Below are positions 1 to 12,060 of a DNA stretch of 64,000 nt, piece by piece. A program made the position numbers and the translations under genes. Every line of letters begins with the position of its first letter. Position 1 is the stretch's first letter. Source of the DNA: Pseudeuparius sepicola (Eukaryota > Arthropoda > Insecta > Coleoptera > Anthribidae); NCBI GenBank assembly GCA_963920635.1, contig OY987299.1, positions 70,290,692-70,354,691 of the forward strand, given 5' to 3'. Under the pieces are notes generated by a model, which saw only the letters and a list, made by a program, of their open reading frames with translations, did not search any database and was not told where the DNA came from.

Positions 1-452
<452 letters not shown>

Positions 453-471
453 ACGGGTAATGACGATAATT

Positions 472-660
472 GGGCATTTACGTTAATGGCCAGACATTGA
501 CGTGAATGCCCATTTCTGCAGGCCAATAACATTAAAGACCGGGGATTCACGTTATAGCCCGTCGTTAAGGGCCAATGTTGTTAACATTTCTCGTATCAAC
601 ATCTTTGGCCGGTCAGTAACGAGAATGACCAAAAACTGCCGGTCAATGTTGTTAATTATT
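472..660. repeat. Left subterminal array of 20-bp palindromic units
   Basis: Units follow the pattern GGCCATTNACGTNAATGGCC. Abutting pairs occupy 472..491/492..511 and 521..540/541..560, with a 9-bp spacer (512..520), giving a 49-bp period. A second 9-bp spacer (561..569) leads to 570..589. More decayed copies follow (591..610, 611..630, 641..660). They are probably transposase binding sites, which is inference from position and symmetry. Confidence 0.85.
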
Positions 661-751
661 ATAGTTATGATTATTGAAACTACGCAATATGATATCTTTG
701 ATTTTATATTTGTTCAAAAAAAAAAAAATAACAAGCAATAGAAACAACTTA

Positions 752-2613
752 TCAGTCATCATTTTTATTTTGGCATGAAAGTGACCCATGGCACTTTGAA
801 TTACAAATTTTCTTGTTTACGCGACATGCGCATTTATTATTTTTGCATCCCCCCTTGCAGTGACAACGCTTGTAACCCTGGCCTCCTAAAATACTATTTG
901 CAGCTGCAGCTTCTCTAAGGGTTATTTCTTTGTTTTTTGCGAAATCGCTGAGATTCTCGAGTAAAATAAGCTTTTCAACGCAGGGATTAAACTCGGATCT
1001 GGTGAACTTATGCTTTAAAACACCATGAGTTGTACCTAAAATCTCAACATTACTTTCTAATTTAAATTTTTAACCGCATTCCTACCAAGCTTATAAAGAC
1101 CATCTTCCACACTACTAACAACAGCTAGAACATTGCGGGGAGAACCACGAGCTCTGTCTACGTCGGGTATGGGTACACGAACCGTAGTTCCAACATGAAC
1201 CTCAGAGAATTTTTGGTTAGATATTTTCAGCATTTTGGTAGCTTGTTTTTCCAAAGATTCTCTGGATCTTTTACGTTCATTGACAATGTTATCTTGTCGC
1301 TCACAATTGATGCATTTTCCATCATTATTAACTTCTTCTCCAAGTAGTAATACTGTGGAACACTGGTCGCAAACAGTTCTCTCTTCAAAATCTACCGATA
1401 TACTTTCAAGTTCTAATTCATCGTTTTCTGAAACTATATTCTTTTCTTCATTTTCTATTTCTGTACGCTCATTGTCGTTAGATTCTCCTTCCATTTCTTT
1501 TAGAATGCTTTCAAAATCTTCTTCAGTGACTAAGTGAGCGATTTCATCTTGTGGGATGTCAGCTGAGGCAAGTCCTACTCTAGCCGGACATCCGAACATT
1601 GCCTCATATGGAGATCTTCCAATTCCTTGTAAAAAAATATATCTTAATTAATGATTTTCCAAATTACACGACATTAAATAAGGTAAACACTTACCTGAAT
1701 GTAGTGCGCGGTTTTTCTTAAACTGGATAAATTTGATTCCTGCAGGCCAGTCTTTGGTTTTATTTTCATCCATCCATGCCCCCAACATTTCCTCAATATC
1801 TCTATTGGCACGCTCAACCGAACCTTGACTCTGGCTGTGCCTAGGTTTTCCGTGAACAATTTTTACCTCTGGCCACATCGTATGCAAGTCTAGTAGAACC
1901 GAATTCGCAAACTCTCGACCATTCTCGGAATGCAGAATTAGAGGTGCTCCAAAAGTAGTATAAATTTCTAATAAATTAAATGCGACTTCTTCCGCCCTTT
2001 TGGAATTTAAAGCTTTCAGCAACACAAATTTCGTTAAATGGTCTTGATATACCATAATAAAACGATAGTCGTTGTAACTTTGAGACTGCATGTCTATCAG
2101 ATCAACTTGGGCACGTGAATTTAAATGAGAATGTAAAATGGGTCTTGAAACTAGTCCTTTCTCTGGAGTGCTACTCTTTTTTTGGCACTGAGTGCAAAGC
2201 CGTAGGTATATCATAATTGTTTCCTTGGTGATGTTACAGTAATGTTGATTTATTTCAGAAATCAACCGATTTCTCCCACCATGTCCGATTGCCAAGTGAG
2301 CATTATGAATAATTTCAAACAATTCTCCATTCGTTACGTAGTATATCACTTTAGATTTCGCACTGTCAGTAACAGGTTTAATTAGGCGTTCTTTTTCGTT
2401 TATTGTCATCACATCGTATTTCCGTACCAGTCTATAGTGTTTCATTGTTTTTTTTGAACCCGCTGTTGATAGAAAAATCTTCGCCTCTTTAACCTCCGCT
2501 ATACGTTTCATGTATTCGTCATTATTTAAAAACGATTTATTGTCATCGCGTTTGGATTTTATGATTATGTCTAATTTCTCAGTAAATCGACGTCGCATTT
2601 CATCATAATCCAT
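752..2613 (-). CDS. Ginger/KRBA2-like integrase-type transposase, two exons, one frameshift
   Basis: This is the DDE integrase expected to cut and join the element's ends. Start ATG at 2613 (MDYDEMRR); an ATG 18 codons upstream is also in frame. Exon 1 runs 2613..1695. A 69-bp intron (1694..1626) has GTAAGT and ACAAG borders, and splicing joins ..RALHSG to IGRSPYEAMFG, a contiguous family motif. Exon 2 runs from 1625. Visible parts are an HHCC-like zinc region (HLAIGHGG, CTQCQKK), the first catalytic Asp in QVDLIDM, GREF, and the Glu in SVERANRDIEE. At the second Asp position it reads HSENGREF (Glu). Near 1065 a one-base shift separates the main frame from the C-terminus (752..1062), which carries a CXC-like cysteine cluster (CHCKGGCKNNKCAC) and ends at TGA 752..754. 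Confidence 0.8.
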
Positions 2614-2750
2614 GGCTGGATTTATATAATTTGTCCCACAAACACAAAATTTAAATAAACACAACACAACACTGAAAACAAATAAAAGTTTGGTTATGTT
2701 ACTTTTAATGCTTTCACATCACATATTCACATCGTTGGCCGCTGTGTAAT

Positions 2751-2918
2751 GGGCAATGACGTTATTGCCCGGACAATGATGTTAACTGTTCGCTTGAATT
2801 TTAAATTATCAACATTGTCAAAATTACATGGCCATTCACGTTATTGGCCGGTCATTGACGTGAATGTCCAATAAGGATGGTCGTTCACGTTATGGACCGG
2901 CTATTCACGTTAGTGGCC
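2751..2918. repeat. Right subterminal array of 20-bp palindromic units
   Basis: Units lie at 2751..2770 (gggcaatgacgttattgccc, a perfect palindrome), 2771..2790 (weak), 2830..2849/2850..2869 and 2879..2898/2899..2918. The last two pairs abut internally and are separated by 9 bp, so the 49-bp period of the left end is repeated. The outermost unit ends 8 bp before the 17-bp terminal repeat. Confidence 0.85.
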
Positions 2919-2942
2919 AGATTAACGTCATTACCCGTAACA

Positions 2943-2960
2943 TATATATATATATATATA
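2943..2960. repeat. (TA)9, right remnant of the target microsatellite
   Basis: It follows the right end of the Ginger-like element. On the minus strand it directly follows the 3' end of the non-LTR element, so the original TA tract was probably that element's 3' tail. Confidence 0.7.
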
Positions 2961-3088
2961 CATTATAGTAGGTTGTTGTTTAGTGTGAGTGTGTGAGTTA
3001 ATAAAGTATTTCTAATTTTAGTTGCAGGTTCAAATTAGTACAAGCAGGAGAGCATTCTTCATGTTCAACACTACGAAACATCAGACAG

Positions 3089-5063
3089 TTACAGTATATT
3101 CACATGAGTTTTAAGTAACCAATTTGTTAGATGCTTTTTAAAACTGTTATATCGAACTTTCATTTTTAATTCTGCTGGCATTTCATTGAATAGCTTAGGT
3201 CCAATGTAATTAAAACATCTTTGCCCTATAGTTCTTCTAGTTCTTATTGGTATAATATTTTCATTTATCCGGAATCTAGTTGTATAAGTTGGATTTCGCT
3301 CAGGTAGGAGTAGATTGTTTTTCAAAGCATATAGCAGTGATGCCTTACAAAATAAACTTTTTAGGGATATTGCAATGGGAGTATAAATCAAAAGTTGGAA
3401 AGCAGTATGTTAGTTTGTACATAGTTTTTAGAATATATCTTTGTACAACTTCTAAGGGTCTTCTCGCTACTCCATATGCACCACCCCACCCAACAATGCC
3501 ATAGCTCAACAATTATTGTATTAGTGAGAAATATAATTTGCGAAGTTCTTCGATATTCATTATTTTAGTTACCTCTCTGAATATGTGTAATAGTGATCTC
3601 ACTTTCCTTGTCAATGAATTTATGTGCTGGTTCCATCTAAGGTGTTCGTCAATAATTATGCCTAGGTATTCAATAGACTTAACTCTATTTATTGACCAGT
3701 TTTTATCTGTCGAAGGTAGGTGAATTGTTATATTTTGATATATTGGCAGGCCCGAAATGTTGTTGGAAAATGGCAAGTAGTGAGTTTTTTCTAGGTTAAC
3801 TGTTAACAGATTTTGGTTAAACCAGTTTGTTAATTGTTTCAAATCGGCTAACATTTTATCGGCCACTTCATTCCATGTTAGGCCTTGTACAAATAAAACA
3901 GTATCGTCAGCGAACGATATGATATCCCCTGAAAGATCCAATGATAGCAAGTTGTTAACATAAATTAAAAAAAGTATTGGCCCTAGTACAGTACCTTGTG
4001 GGACTCCGTGTTTAATTTTCATTGGGTAACTTTTGGTATTGTTTACATCAACCAGTTGCTGACGATTACTTAAAACTTTTCAGTAGTAACTTTGGTATTC
4101 CACGTATTCCAATTTTATCAAGTTTTTCAAGAAGTCCATTGTGCGAGACGCTGTCAAATGCTTTGGCCAAATCTATAAATACTGCTATGTACGGTGTACT
4201 ACTATCAAGATATTTATATATTTTCGAAATGAGTAATCCTATAGCATCATTGGTGCTTTTATTGACTTGAAATCCAAATTGTAATTTTGAGATCAAATTA
4301 TTATGATTCAAAAAGTTGTATAGTCTAGTTTTTACAGCTTTCTCAAATATTTTCGCAATATTCGATATCACACTTATTGGACAATAGTTTTCTACTTTAG
4401 TTTGGTCACCCTTTTTATAAATCGGAGTGATGACCGCAATTTTAAAATGTTGAGGACATTCACCGCTGCTAAATATCTGGTTTATCAGATATGCTAAAGG
4501 CTTTGCTATAAAATTAGAGATAGTTTTAATCATTGGAACGGTAATTTTATCAAATCCAGGAGATGAGTTTAATTTTAGTATATTTATAATTTCTATCACT
4601 TCTGTTTCATGTACCGGTGTTAAAAAAAGGACTTGTTATGGATCTCTTCAATTTCATTATAGCTGTGGGTTGGTGATCTATTTGTTATAATTTCTTCTAT
4701 TTTATGTCCAACAGAAGTATAATGTATATTAAATATTTCTGCTATTTTTGTGGGATCTGTTTCTAGAATATTATTAGCATTTAAAACTTCAGCAATTTTT
4801 GTTTTGGTTATTCTGTTGCCACCCGTAGTATACTCACGGAATGTTTGCCATATTTGTTTTGAATTATTTTTGTTTTCTAGAATTATTTTTCTGTAGTGGT
4901 CATTTTTTAGTTTTACTATTAATGCGTTTATCTTGTTTCTATGTATTTTGTAAATATTGTATGTTTCTTGGTTTTGGTTGTTTTTAAATTGTTTAAAGTA
5001 CTTGTCTCTTGTTTTCATTGAATTTATCAATCCCTGAGTTATCATGGCTTCTTTTTGTAACAC
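3089..5063 (-). pseudogene. ORF2 linker, reverse transcriptase and C-terminal domain (frameshifted)
   Basis: This is the downstream part of the retrotransposon polyprotein that would prime and copy its RNA. Four open blocks in different frames follow one another: linker 5063..4620, RT fingers 4599..4066 (SSPGFDKI; AFIDLAKAFDSV-type motif), RT palm 4022..3513 (VPQGTVLGPILFLIYVNN, then catalytic FADD at 3914..3903), and a C-terminal block 3391..3089 ending in KTHVNIL. Each junction needs an indel, so no single protein can be made. The catalytic Asp pair itself is preserved. Confidence 0.88.
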
Positions 5064-6034
5064 ATATGGAAATTCTTTTTAGTTTTGCTCTCTTCTACTG
5101 CAGTGTTAATTTTATCTATAATATAGTTTGTAATGTTATCCACATTTTGTGTTGTGTATATGTAGTCAAAATCTTGAGCTCGTATTCTGTTTCGTAATTT
5201 GTTATAATTGATGTATTCTTTTTCTTGCATTTTAGTTTTAGTAGAGTAAGATTCTGCACTTAACTGTATTATTGTAGGGCAGTGGTCAGTAATTTTTGAC
5301 TGAAGTATTATCGGTACCAATGTTCTTGTGTTGATGTGAGGACTCTTGACAAACATATGATCAAGGCAAGATTTTGATTCGTTTTCACATCTAGTGTATC
5401 TGTTAATTGCCGATTTGAACCCATAACCATATAGTGTATTAAGATATTCTTCAGTTTCTGATGAATTATCTAGTAAATTGATATTGAAATCCCCCAAAAT
5501 TATCTCAGTCTCTGATTTGCATCTTTCACGAATATAGTTGCCAAGTTCCACTATGAATTCATTAATGTCGATTGGGTAAGAATTGCCGATTTCGGTTGTT
5601 AATTGATGAGGTCGATAAATAGCAGTCGCTGTGATCGGTCTATTTCTCGCTTGTTTCAGTTCAACTCTGATGCATTTGATATTAGCGATGGAGAATATGC
5701 TTGCTGCGAACTGATAATCATTCTTTACAAATATCAACACTCCGTCATTCTTGTTTGCATTGCCGTTGTTATAAAACTTGTTGTAGTTTTGTATATTATA
5801 CCTATCCAAGTCTTTTAGTTTACAAGTCTCGGTCAGAACTATTAAGTCAAAAATGCCCTCAAACCTATCACGTAAGACCTCAAGATTAGCGAAATTTTTT
5901 TGAGCACTTCTTATATTCGTGTGGAAAATTGAAAATTTATTTTTATTTTTGTTGAGAAGATTTAAAGCATCTTTAGTTTCTAATTCATATGTTTCTATAT
6001 CAAAAGGATCAAACTCTAGTACATAATTATCCAT
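5042..6034 (-). CDS. ORF2 N-terminus: apurinic/apyrimidinic-type endonuclease
   Basis: ATG at 6034 (MDNYVLEF). The domain nicks target DNA to start target-primed reverse transcription. Family landmarks appear in order: HTNIRS (metal-site Asn), LTET (Glu), IYRPH, ILGDFNINL (Asp/Asn), CLDHMFV and SKITDHCP (terminal Asp-His). All the catalytic positions I can recognise are present, so this domain is better preserved than the RT that follows. The frame runs out just after KKNFHMCYKKKP, where ORF2 shifts frame (5063..5042). Confidence 0.85.
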   Translation of the reverse strand: MDNYVLEFDPFDIETYELETKDALNLLNKNKNKFSIFHTNIRSAQKNFANLEVLRDRFEGIFDLIVLTETCKLKDLDRYNIQNYNKFYNNGNANKNDGVLIFVKNDYQFAASIFSIANIKCIRVELKQARNRPITATAIYRPHQLTTEIGNSYPIDINEFIVELGNYIRERCKSETEIILGDFNINLLDNSSETEEYLNTLYGYGFKSAINRYTRCENESKSCLDHMFVKSPHINTRTLVPIILQSKITDHCPTIIQLSAESYSTKTKMQEKEYINYNKLRNRIRAQDFDYIYTTQNVDNITNYIIDKINTAVEESKTKKNFHMCYKKKP

Positions 6035-6193
6035 GATATATTATACAAGTAATTAATCTTATAAGGTACGAACTACACCTTATATAGACACAGGTTTACA
6101 GATCCTTCAAACAAAAATATCTTGTAAACAACTCAAGAATGAAAAAAAAAGAAAGATATTAAACACAGGTTAGACAAATATTGACAATAGGTG

Positions 6194-7238
6194 TTAGATC
6201 TTCCCAGTTTGAGACGTTGATGCGAGTCCAGTGCCAGAACTCCCTTTTCTGTGTCTGGTTATTGGTCCAACTGCCATCTGCTCCTTCGAATCGTTGTTCA
6301 AGTTCTGCCCTTGTTGGTTCTTTTGTTGATTTTGTTGTTGACGTACCGACGGTGTTTTTTGTGACTGTGTTTGTGTCTGGGCTTTATGCGGATTTTGCTC
6401 TAGAAGGTTTTGTCTCTGTAGTCCCTTTTGTTGTTCCTTGTCCACAAAGTTGTCTTTTTTGTGTATGATGGTATTTTTTTCAAGGTCAAGTAGCTGAAAC
6501 TCTGGTTCTAGATTTTTTGTCGGTATTGGTGTTGCTGGAGCACTATTTCTTGTGGTATGTTGGGTCTCTTCTTCTTCTTCTATGTAGTCTTCTTCTGAAG
6601 GTTCAGAAGCTTCTAACTGTTGTAACGTGTAAAACTCTCCATTTGTAATAAGTTTATAATTCTTTATGAACACTTGGTTTCCCTTTCTTTGAACTATCTT
6701 TTTGTGTTTATTTAGAGCCCTTAGAATGTCTCTTTCTTCTTTAGTTAAGTCTTCAGCAATGTTAATGTTGGAATTCTTTAATTTTTTGCAATTCCTTAAG
6801 ACTTTGATTTTGGTGTATTGTGAAACAAATTTTACAAGGATGGGTCTATTCCTAACCTCTAATTTTCCCAAGAAATGTATGTGGTCCACCTGTGCAGCAG
6901 AGATATTTAGTTCCAGTAAGTGGTTTAGTTTTTCTATCACAAAGTCTCTTAGGTTCCTATTTTTATTAGTATCTAGTCCAAATAAAATAATATTATTTCT
7001 TCTTAGGAGTTTGTTATATTTTGTTTCTAGATCTTTATATTTCTTATGAAGTGTATCTATTTTTTTGTTGTTTTGTATTGCAATCTCTTTGGTTTGTTTT
7101 ATATCTGCCTTAAATTCAGCTATCTCCAGTCTAACATTCCCCACCTCAGTCTTTAATTCTTCTTTGAACTATCTATCTTTTGGTAATGGTAATTATTTTC
7201 TCGTATATATTATTGAGTAACTTTTCACCATCTCCCAT
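6194..7238 (-). pseudogene. ORF1: coiled-coil/RRM-like RNA-binding protein, start region broken
   Basis: ORF1 proteins of this type coat the element RNA. A Lys/Glu-rich coiled coil (about 7140..7020) precedes NNIILFGLD and PILVKFVSQY, which look like the L1-ORF1-type RRM, followed by a C-terminal-domain-like segment (NIAEDLTKEER) and an acidic then Gln-rich tail. The only good ATG (7238, MGDGEKLL) runs into TAG after about 21 codons. The long frame opens downstream in another phase, so the N-terminus carries a frameshift or a stop. ORF2 begins 160 bp further on. Confidence 0.7.
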
Positions 7239-7240
7239 TT

Positions 7241-7589
7241 CAGAAACTCTGTGTTTGGCAGTAACGCAGTGTGTGGTCCGCTTTATTTGTAGGTTTCAGT
7301 TGAAAAAAAGCAGTCACCTTTTTGTGATTTCAATGTCGACGTATTTTAACAGGAAGTTTTAAGCTAATTAAGTTGATGTTGGGTAAGAACAAACTTACAT
7401 ATATAGTGTACAGGACCAAGGTAATCATCCACCAAGTCAGATATAATAGTTATTAGCTGCATATGTCACTTTCAGCTAATTTTCCTCCGGCCAAAACAAA
7501 AACCACTTGTACTTATAAAGCCAAACACACACCTAGTATGTATAAAACAGTATATAAATTTAGTATGAAAAACTACAAAACGAAAATAT
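7241..7589. other. Unassigned gap
   Basis: It may include the 5' UTR of the non-LTR element next to ORF1. No open frame, inverted repeat or recognised motif is seen between the element and the DUF7869-type relic. Confidence 0.4.
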
Positions 7590-9443
7590 TTATTCATAGT
7601 CATCACTAATGTCATTGGGTGGATCACCATAAACATCCAGTTCTTGCCAAAATTTTAGACGAGTTTTAAGTTCAAATTTCGATGAAAAATCTTTCCAATT
7701 AAAAAAGTCAAATTCATTTGAATATCATCAGTTTTGCCACCATTAGCTGATGCCACAAATGACACAAAGTCTTCAAAATCCCATATTGTTTTGCATCTTT
7801 TCATCGCCAGTTCCACCTGGTGGTGGAAGTGGTCTGCAGACATGAACGAATGGCCCGGCTCAAAATATTTAATTGTTAGTTTTTTTAAACTAACTTCTTT
7901 GCTATTAACAACATGAGCAAAAAAAGAAAAAGGTGCATAGTTTTTGTTCTGGGCCGAGCAATTGTCCATCCAAATTGTTATATCTTCTTTGTCTCAATTT
8001 TTTAAAAAGAAAGCTTAATAAGCGGAAATTATCTCTTCTTTATTGCGTTTAGCAATGCCTTCGTGCCACAACACTGCCAGTGGTTTTATTGTTTTTCCTT
8101 TACCGGAAGGCACCAAGCTTTCATTGAAAACTGTGATTCGTGGTACGAAAAGTACCTCTTTGAACATTTCTGCTCTTGGCAACATAATCAATCACCTTCT
8201 CCAAATCGGTCGTTACTGGTAATTCACTTTCAGTTTCTAATTTTTCCGCATCTTTCTCATATTCTTTTCATGCCGCGGTGTACTTGTCTTTGTGGTTAAG
8301 ATATTTACAGCATTTATCACAGTCCAAGTAACTTAATGGATCCTCATGATTTTCCTCTGTTTGGTGTAGTTTATATGCTGTACAGGGGAAGAATTCTTCA
8401 CACCTCAACTGAGCAAACGAAATATTCAATGCAGACAATTTTCTGTATAACTCATAACTTCCCGTAAAATTTGGATTTTTTGATTTAAAATCCTTGTACA
8501 TCATGGTTATGTTTATATCGGAGGGCGCTTTGGAGCATGCTCCCTTCCATAATGTGATATACTTGGTTGAAATTATTTAATATGGTTTATAATTGTATCT
8601 TTCTCAATTTTGTTTATTGCAGGGCGATGTCCTCTTTTTGTAGCTGCAGGAGTAATACTGGTTTTTGAAGTAGACCTGAAATTTTTTGGGATCCGATCAT
8701 TTTTGGTGTCAAAAGAAAAAACACTTTGCAAATGGTTTTATCTGTCCCTTCGGCGTCTTTTAAAAAATATTTATACGTTCTTTGGCGGCGAGAATTACAT
8801 CCTTCACCGGTCGTACATCTTCCCTTACTCAATTTTTTCACACAACCATTCACAAATAATTGCTGCTCTTTTTTACTAAGGTTCCAGTACTGCCTATTAA
8901 TATCTTCGTGACGAGTTTCATCAATAAATTTTGAGCAGTTTCGTTTACAAGCAGTAGAATTGCACGTACCTTTTACTTTATGTTGCGATGAATCAATTGT
9001 TTCTTTTAGTTTTTTCCATTCACTTGGAGTTGTGTCAAATCTTTGCGCTTACGTGGATTACCTTTCTTGGTAAAACATTTATTGAAAATTTTATTAACAG
9101 AGTCAAGGGACAAATTTACAATATCCGCGATGATGTCCTTAACTAGATCGTAATTTGACTGGAAACTGATTTGAAATTTAAAATTTCAGAATCAGCTTAC
9201 ATGACTATCCAAACGTGGAACTTTATCACTTGTTTGATTAGCAGAAAAATCGTCAGATGCTGTGCTTTCTGAAGAAGAATTGTATTCACTGTCTGAATAA
9301 TAATTATAATCAGGATCTTCTTGTTTGTGAACAATCTGCTTCCTTTTTGCCTGTTTTGATTTTTGTATGTCTTGTTTACGTTTTTTGTTCAGGGCTAGTG
9401 TAACCAACAATTTACTTCGGCTGCTTAAACCCGCGGCCATCAT
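7590..9443 (-). pseudogene. DUF7869-type protein gene, broken by stops and frameshifts
   Basis: A collinear minus-strand coding relic starts at 9443 (MMAAGLSSRSKLL, basic and acidic N-terminus). It continues through a cysteine-rich segment (KGTCNSTACKRNC; SKGRCTTGEGC; 8970..8750), a Ser-His-Tyr block near 8560 and MMYKDFKSKNP (8504). Next comes ACDKCC-like YLDCDKCCKYLNHK (about 8330), then the signature WMDNCSAQNKN with GHSFMSADHFHHQVE (7970..7800), ending at TAA near 7590. Breaks include an in-frame TAA near 8580, two stops just before WMDN, and a frameshift near 7730. DUF7869 proteins are multicopy in arthropods and have no assigned biochemical role; a transposase origin is possible but unproven here. 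Confidence 0.65.
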
Positions 9444-11602
9444 TATTCTGAAACAAGGCCTTCAATTAATTTTTTTCTGAAAATTCAATATCTACATATA
9501 CACACAAATACAAAATATCAGATAAAACTGATTTTTGTATGCTGGGTGTCCGCAAACTATACCGTCCACGCTAGGGCATCCAATCCCGAAATCTTGAATC
9601 CCGAAATCCCGGGATCCCGGACAAATTTTGGTCCCGTTAATTCCGGGATTATAAAAAGTGAATCCCGGGATTTCGAGATTATTCAAGCTTGGAACGCCGC
9701 CTTCTATTTGCGTGCAACCACGTGCGAGGTAAAAAAATATTGATTTTCTCTGCCGGGAATTCCGTAGCCGATGAGCCCGAACGTTTGTTTTGCTTACCGT
9801 AGCAGCAGTGTCCAGAGAATAGTATTCTCTAGACTTTGGTAGCAGTGTACGTTATTGTACTTTACTTTCATAGTTAGTGAAAATACCGTAGGTAAGTTTG
9901 TTTAAACATTTGGTTTGCAGAAATTATTATTGTAGTACGTTTAATTTTTAATATGTATTGCCGTTGTCGATAATGTCTATGGCTACATTGTCTACTCCAG
10001 CAAAATCACCTAAATTCATTGCTCATAAAAGGAAAGCAAGTGATCAAAATTCAGTTTGGTTTCACTTTTTAATTGAGAAGGATAGGGGCGAGAGAGCTAA
10101 ATGCAATCGCTGTCCCGCTATATTACAAACGAAAGGTGGATCAACTAAAGGTTTGTTAACCCATTTACTCAGAATTCATAAAATAAATTTAAAGACCACA
10201 CCACTAATTGAAAAGGAGCCACCTGGTATTAGTGGTATTTCAAAATAAAGCAATATCGTATACATTGAAGATGATCTACCTAGTGAACAGAAAAAATAAC
10301 TGATTTTTTTATATCTCAAGAAGAAAACACTTTAGATGCGGTGCTGGCAAGAATGGCAGCAGTAGATGGGTTTTCATTTTCTAAATTTGTAACATCAAAG
10401 GATTTGCGAGATTTACTAGCAGCTAGATTTACTAGAGTTCCAGATTCGCCAACTACAATCAGAAATAAAATTTTAAATTACAGCAAGAAAATTCGCACAT
10501 TTGTCATAAAACAACTAGAAATTCAAAAAGAAAAAGGTATGCGATTAAACATTTCATGAATGTAAACGTACATACAGAGAAAAACTTTTGGAATATTGGA
10601 TTAATAAGAATAAAAAATTCCATGATGGCTGAAGTAATTGTGGAAACATTAAATATGCGACTTGCCGAACATGAATTATCTTTGGAAGGCGATATTGTGA
10701 GCATTACTATAGATGGAGCAAGTACTATGACAAAAGTAGGAAAGCTTGTAACTCCAAAGCAACAATTGTGTGTAGCTCATGGAATGCAATTGACAATAAT
10801 TATAGATGTATTGTATAAAACAAGGAAATCTACATCTATTGAAGACGATAGAAAAGATCTGGAGACAAATACAGATGAGGACCTGGAGCTGCAGACAGAA
10901 AACGGATTTGAAATGATCCAAAACAAAGAAAATGCTGTAGTTTTGGAAACGGAAATTGTAATATTCATTCTACCGTGTCAGATATTCGGAAAATAATTAG
11001 GGTCTTTAGAAAATCTCCAACTAAAAACGACATTCTTCAAACTTATGTTAAAGCGGAGCATGGCAAAGAACTGAAACTCATTTTGGATTGTAAAACAAGG
11101 TGGAGTAGTCTTCTTATGATGCTGAACATGACATTTCCATCAAATGAAGAGTACCAAATTGTTGTAAATTTAGTAAAACTTCTTGAGCCTGTAAAAATAA
11201 CCGTAGATGCCTTATGCCAACGGGACATGAACTTATATAAAGCAGACATTGCTTTAAAGTTCATGCTAAGCAAAGTAAAAAATGTTTCATCTCGTTTAAC
11301 AATAGGGCTAGAAAAATCACTGAGGTTTCGAATTAAGCAACGCCAAACAGTTTTTTCCAGTATTCTTTGTTATTTAGAGAATCCAGATGACAATGAAACA
11401 GATGATCTATTCAGAATAACTGATAAAAAAATTATAATGCAAGAAATAATTAAACTTATAGAGAGATTGCAAAAGCCGACAAAAAATTTCAATGATATAA
11501 TGCAGCACAAGAATGACGAACAAGAAAGTGATGAAGACGAGGATATGAGCATTGCTGATCTCAAACAAAAAACGACCAAATCAAGACCAAGTCTTCAAGA
11601 AA

Positions 11603-12060
11603 AATTGAAGACCTCGGTGCAAAAACCGGACAAGTCCACTTTTGGGTAAAATTGACTTTTTCCACTACATTTATGTATTAAAATATCGCCGACCGATTGG
11701 TGCAAGAATCAACCAAGTCCAAAGCATGATAACGTTGATATATAGCTTAAGGACTTGGCCGCTCGCATTCTTGGGTGCAAGAACCAGACAAGTCCAAGAG
11801 TTTTTTTTTCATTTTCTCAAAACTTATAAATATGGGTCAAATTTACTTTTTTCCACTACATTTATGTATTAAAATATTGCCGATCGATTGGTGTAAGAAT
11901 CAGCCAAATCCAAAGCAGAATAACGTTGATATATAGCTTTAGGACTTGGCCGCTCGCATTCATGTGTGCAAGAACCAGACAAGTCCGGGAGTTTCTTTTT
12001 CATTTTCCCAAAACTTGTAAAGTATGGACTTGTCCGGTTTTTGCACCGAGGTCTTCAATT
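11603..12060. mobile_element. 450-bp MITE (11607..12056) inserted in the hAT transposase gene
   Basis: Perfect inverted ends of about 32 bp start gaagacctcggtgcaaaaac at 11607 and end with the reverse complement at 12056. They are flanked by AATT on both sides (11603..11606, 12057..12060). Removing the insert and one AATT leaves the transposase frame continuous across the site, which supports a true insertion with a 4-bp duplication. It has no coding capacity. The superfamily is not recognised. Confidence 0.85.
11655..12022. repeat. Tandem duplication of about 190 bp inside the MITE
   Basis: Copy 1 begins at about 11655 and copy 2 at about 11845, both with actttttccactacattta. They agree closely through the ggacttggccgctcgcattc and gtgcaagaaccagacaagtcc segments. 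The second phrase is a near copy of the terminal repeat in direct orientation. Confidence 0.8.

Larger units (their letters stand above)
2961..7240 (-). mobile_element. Non-LTR retrotransposon, L2/Crack/Daphne-like, near full length but frameshifted
   Basis: On the minus strand, in order: ORF1 (coiled coil plus RRM-like region), a gap of about 160 bp, ORF2 with apurinic endonuclease and reverse transcriptase, then a short 3' UTR running into a TA microsatellite. ORF2 is broken into at least four frames, so the copy is dead. The 5' end is near or just beyond 7240 but cannot be fixed. The clade is inferred from the endonuclease start (FHTNIRSAQKN), the RT style and the C-terminal TIGQRCFNYIGPKLFNE block. 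Confidence 0.85.
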
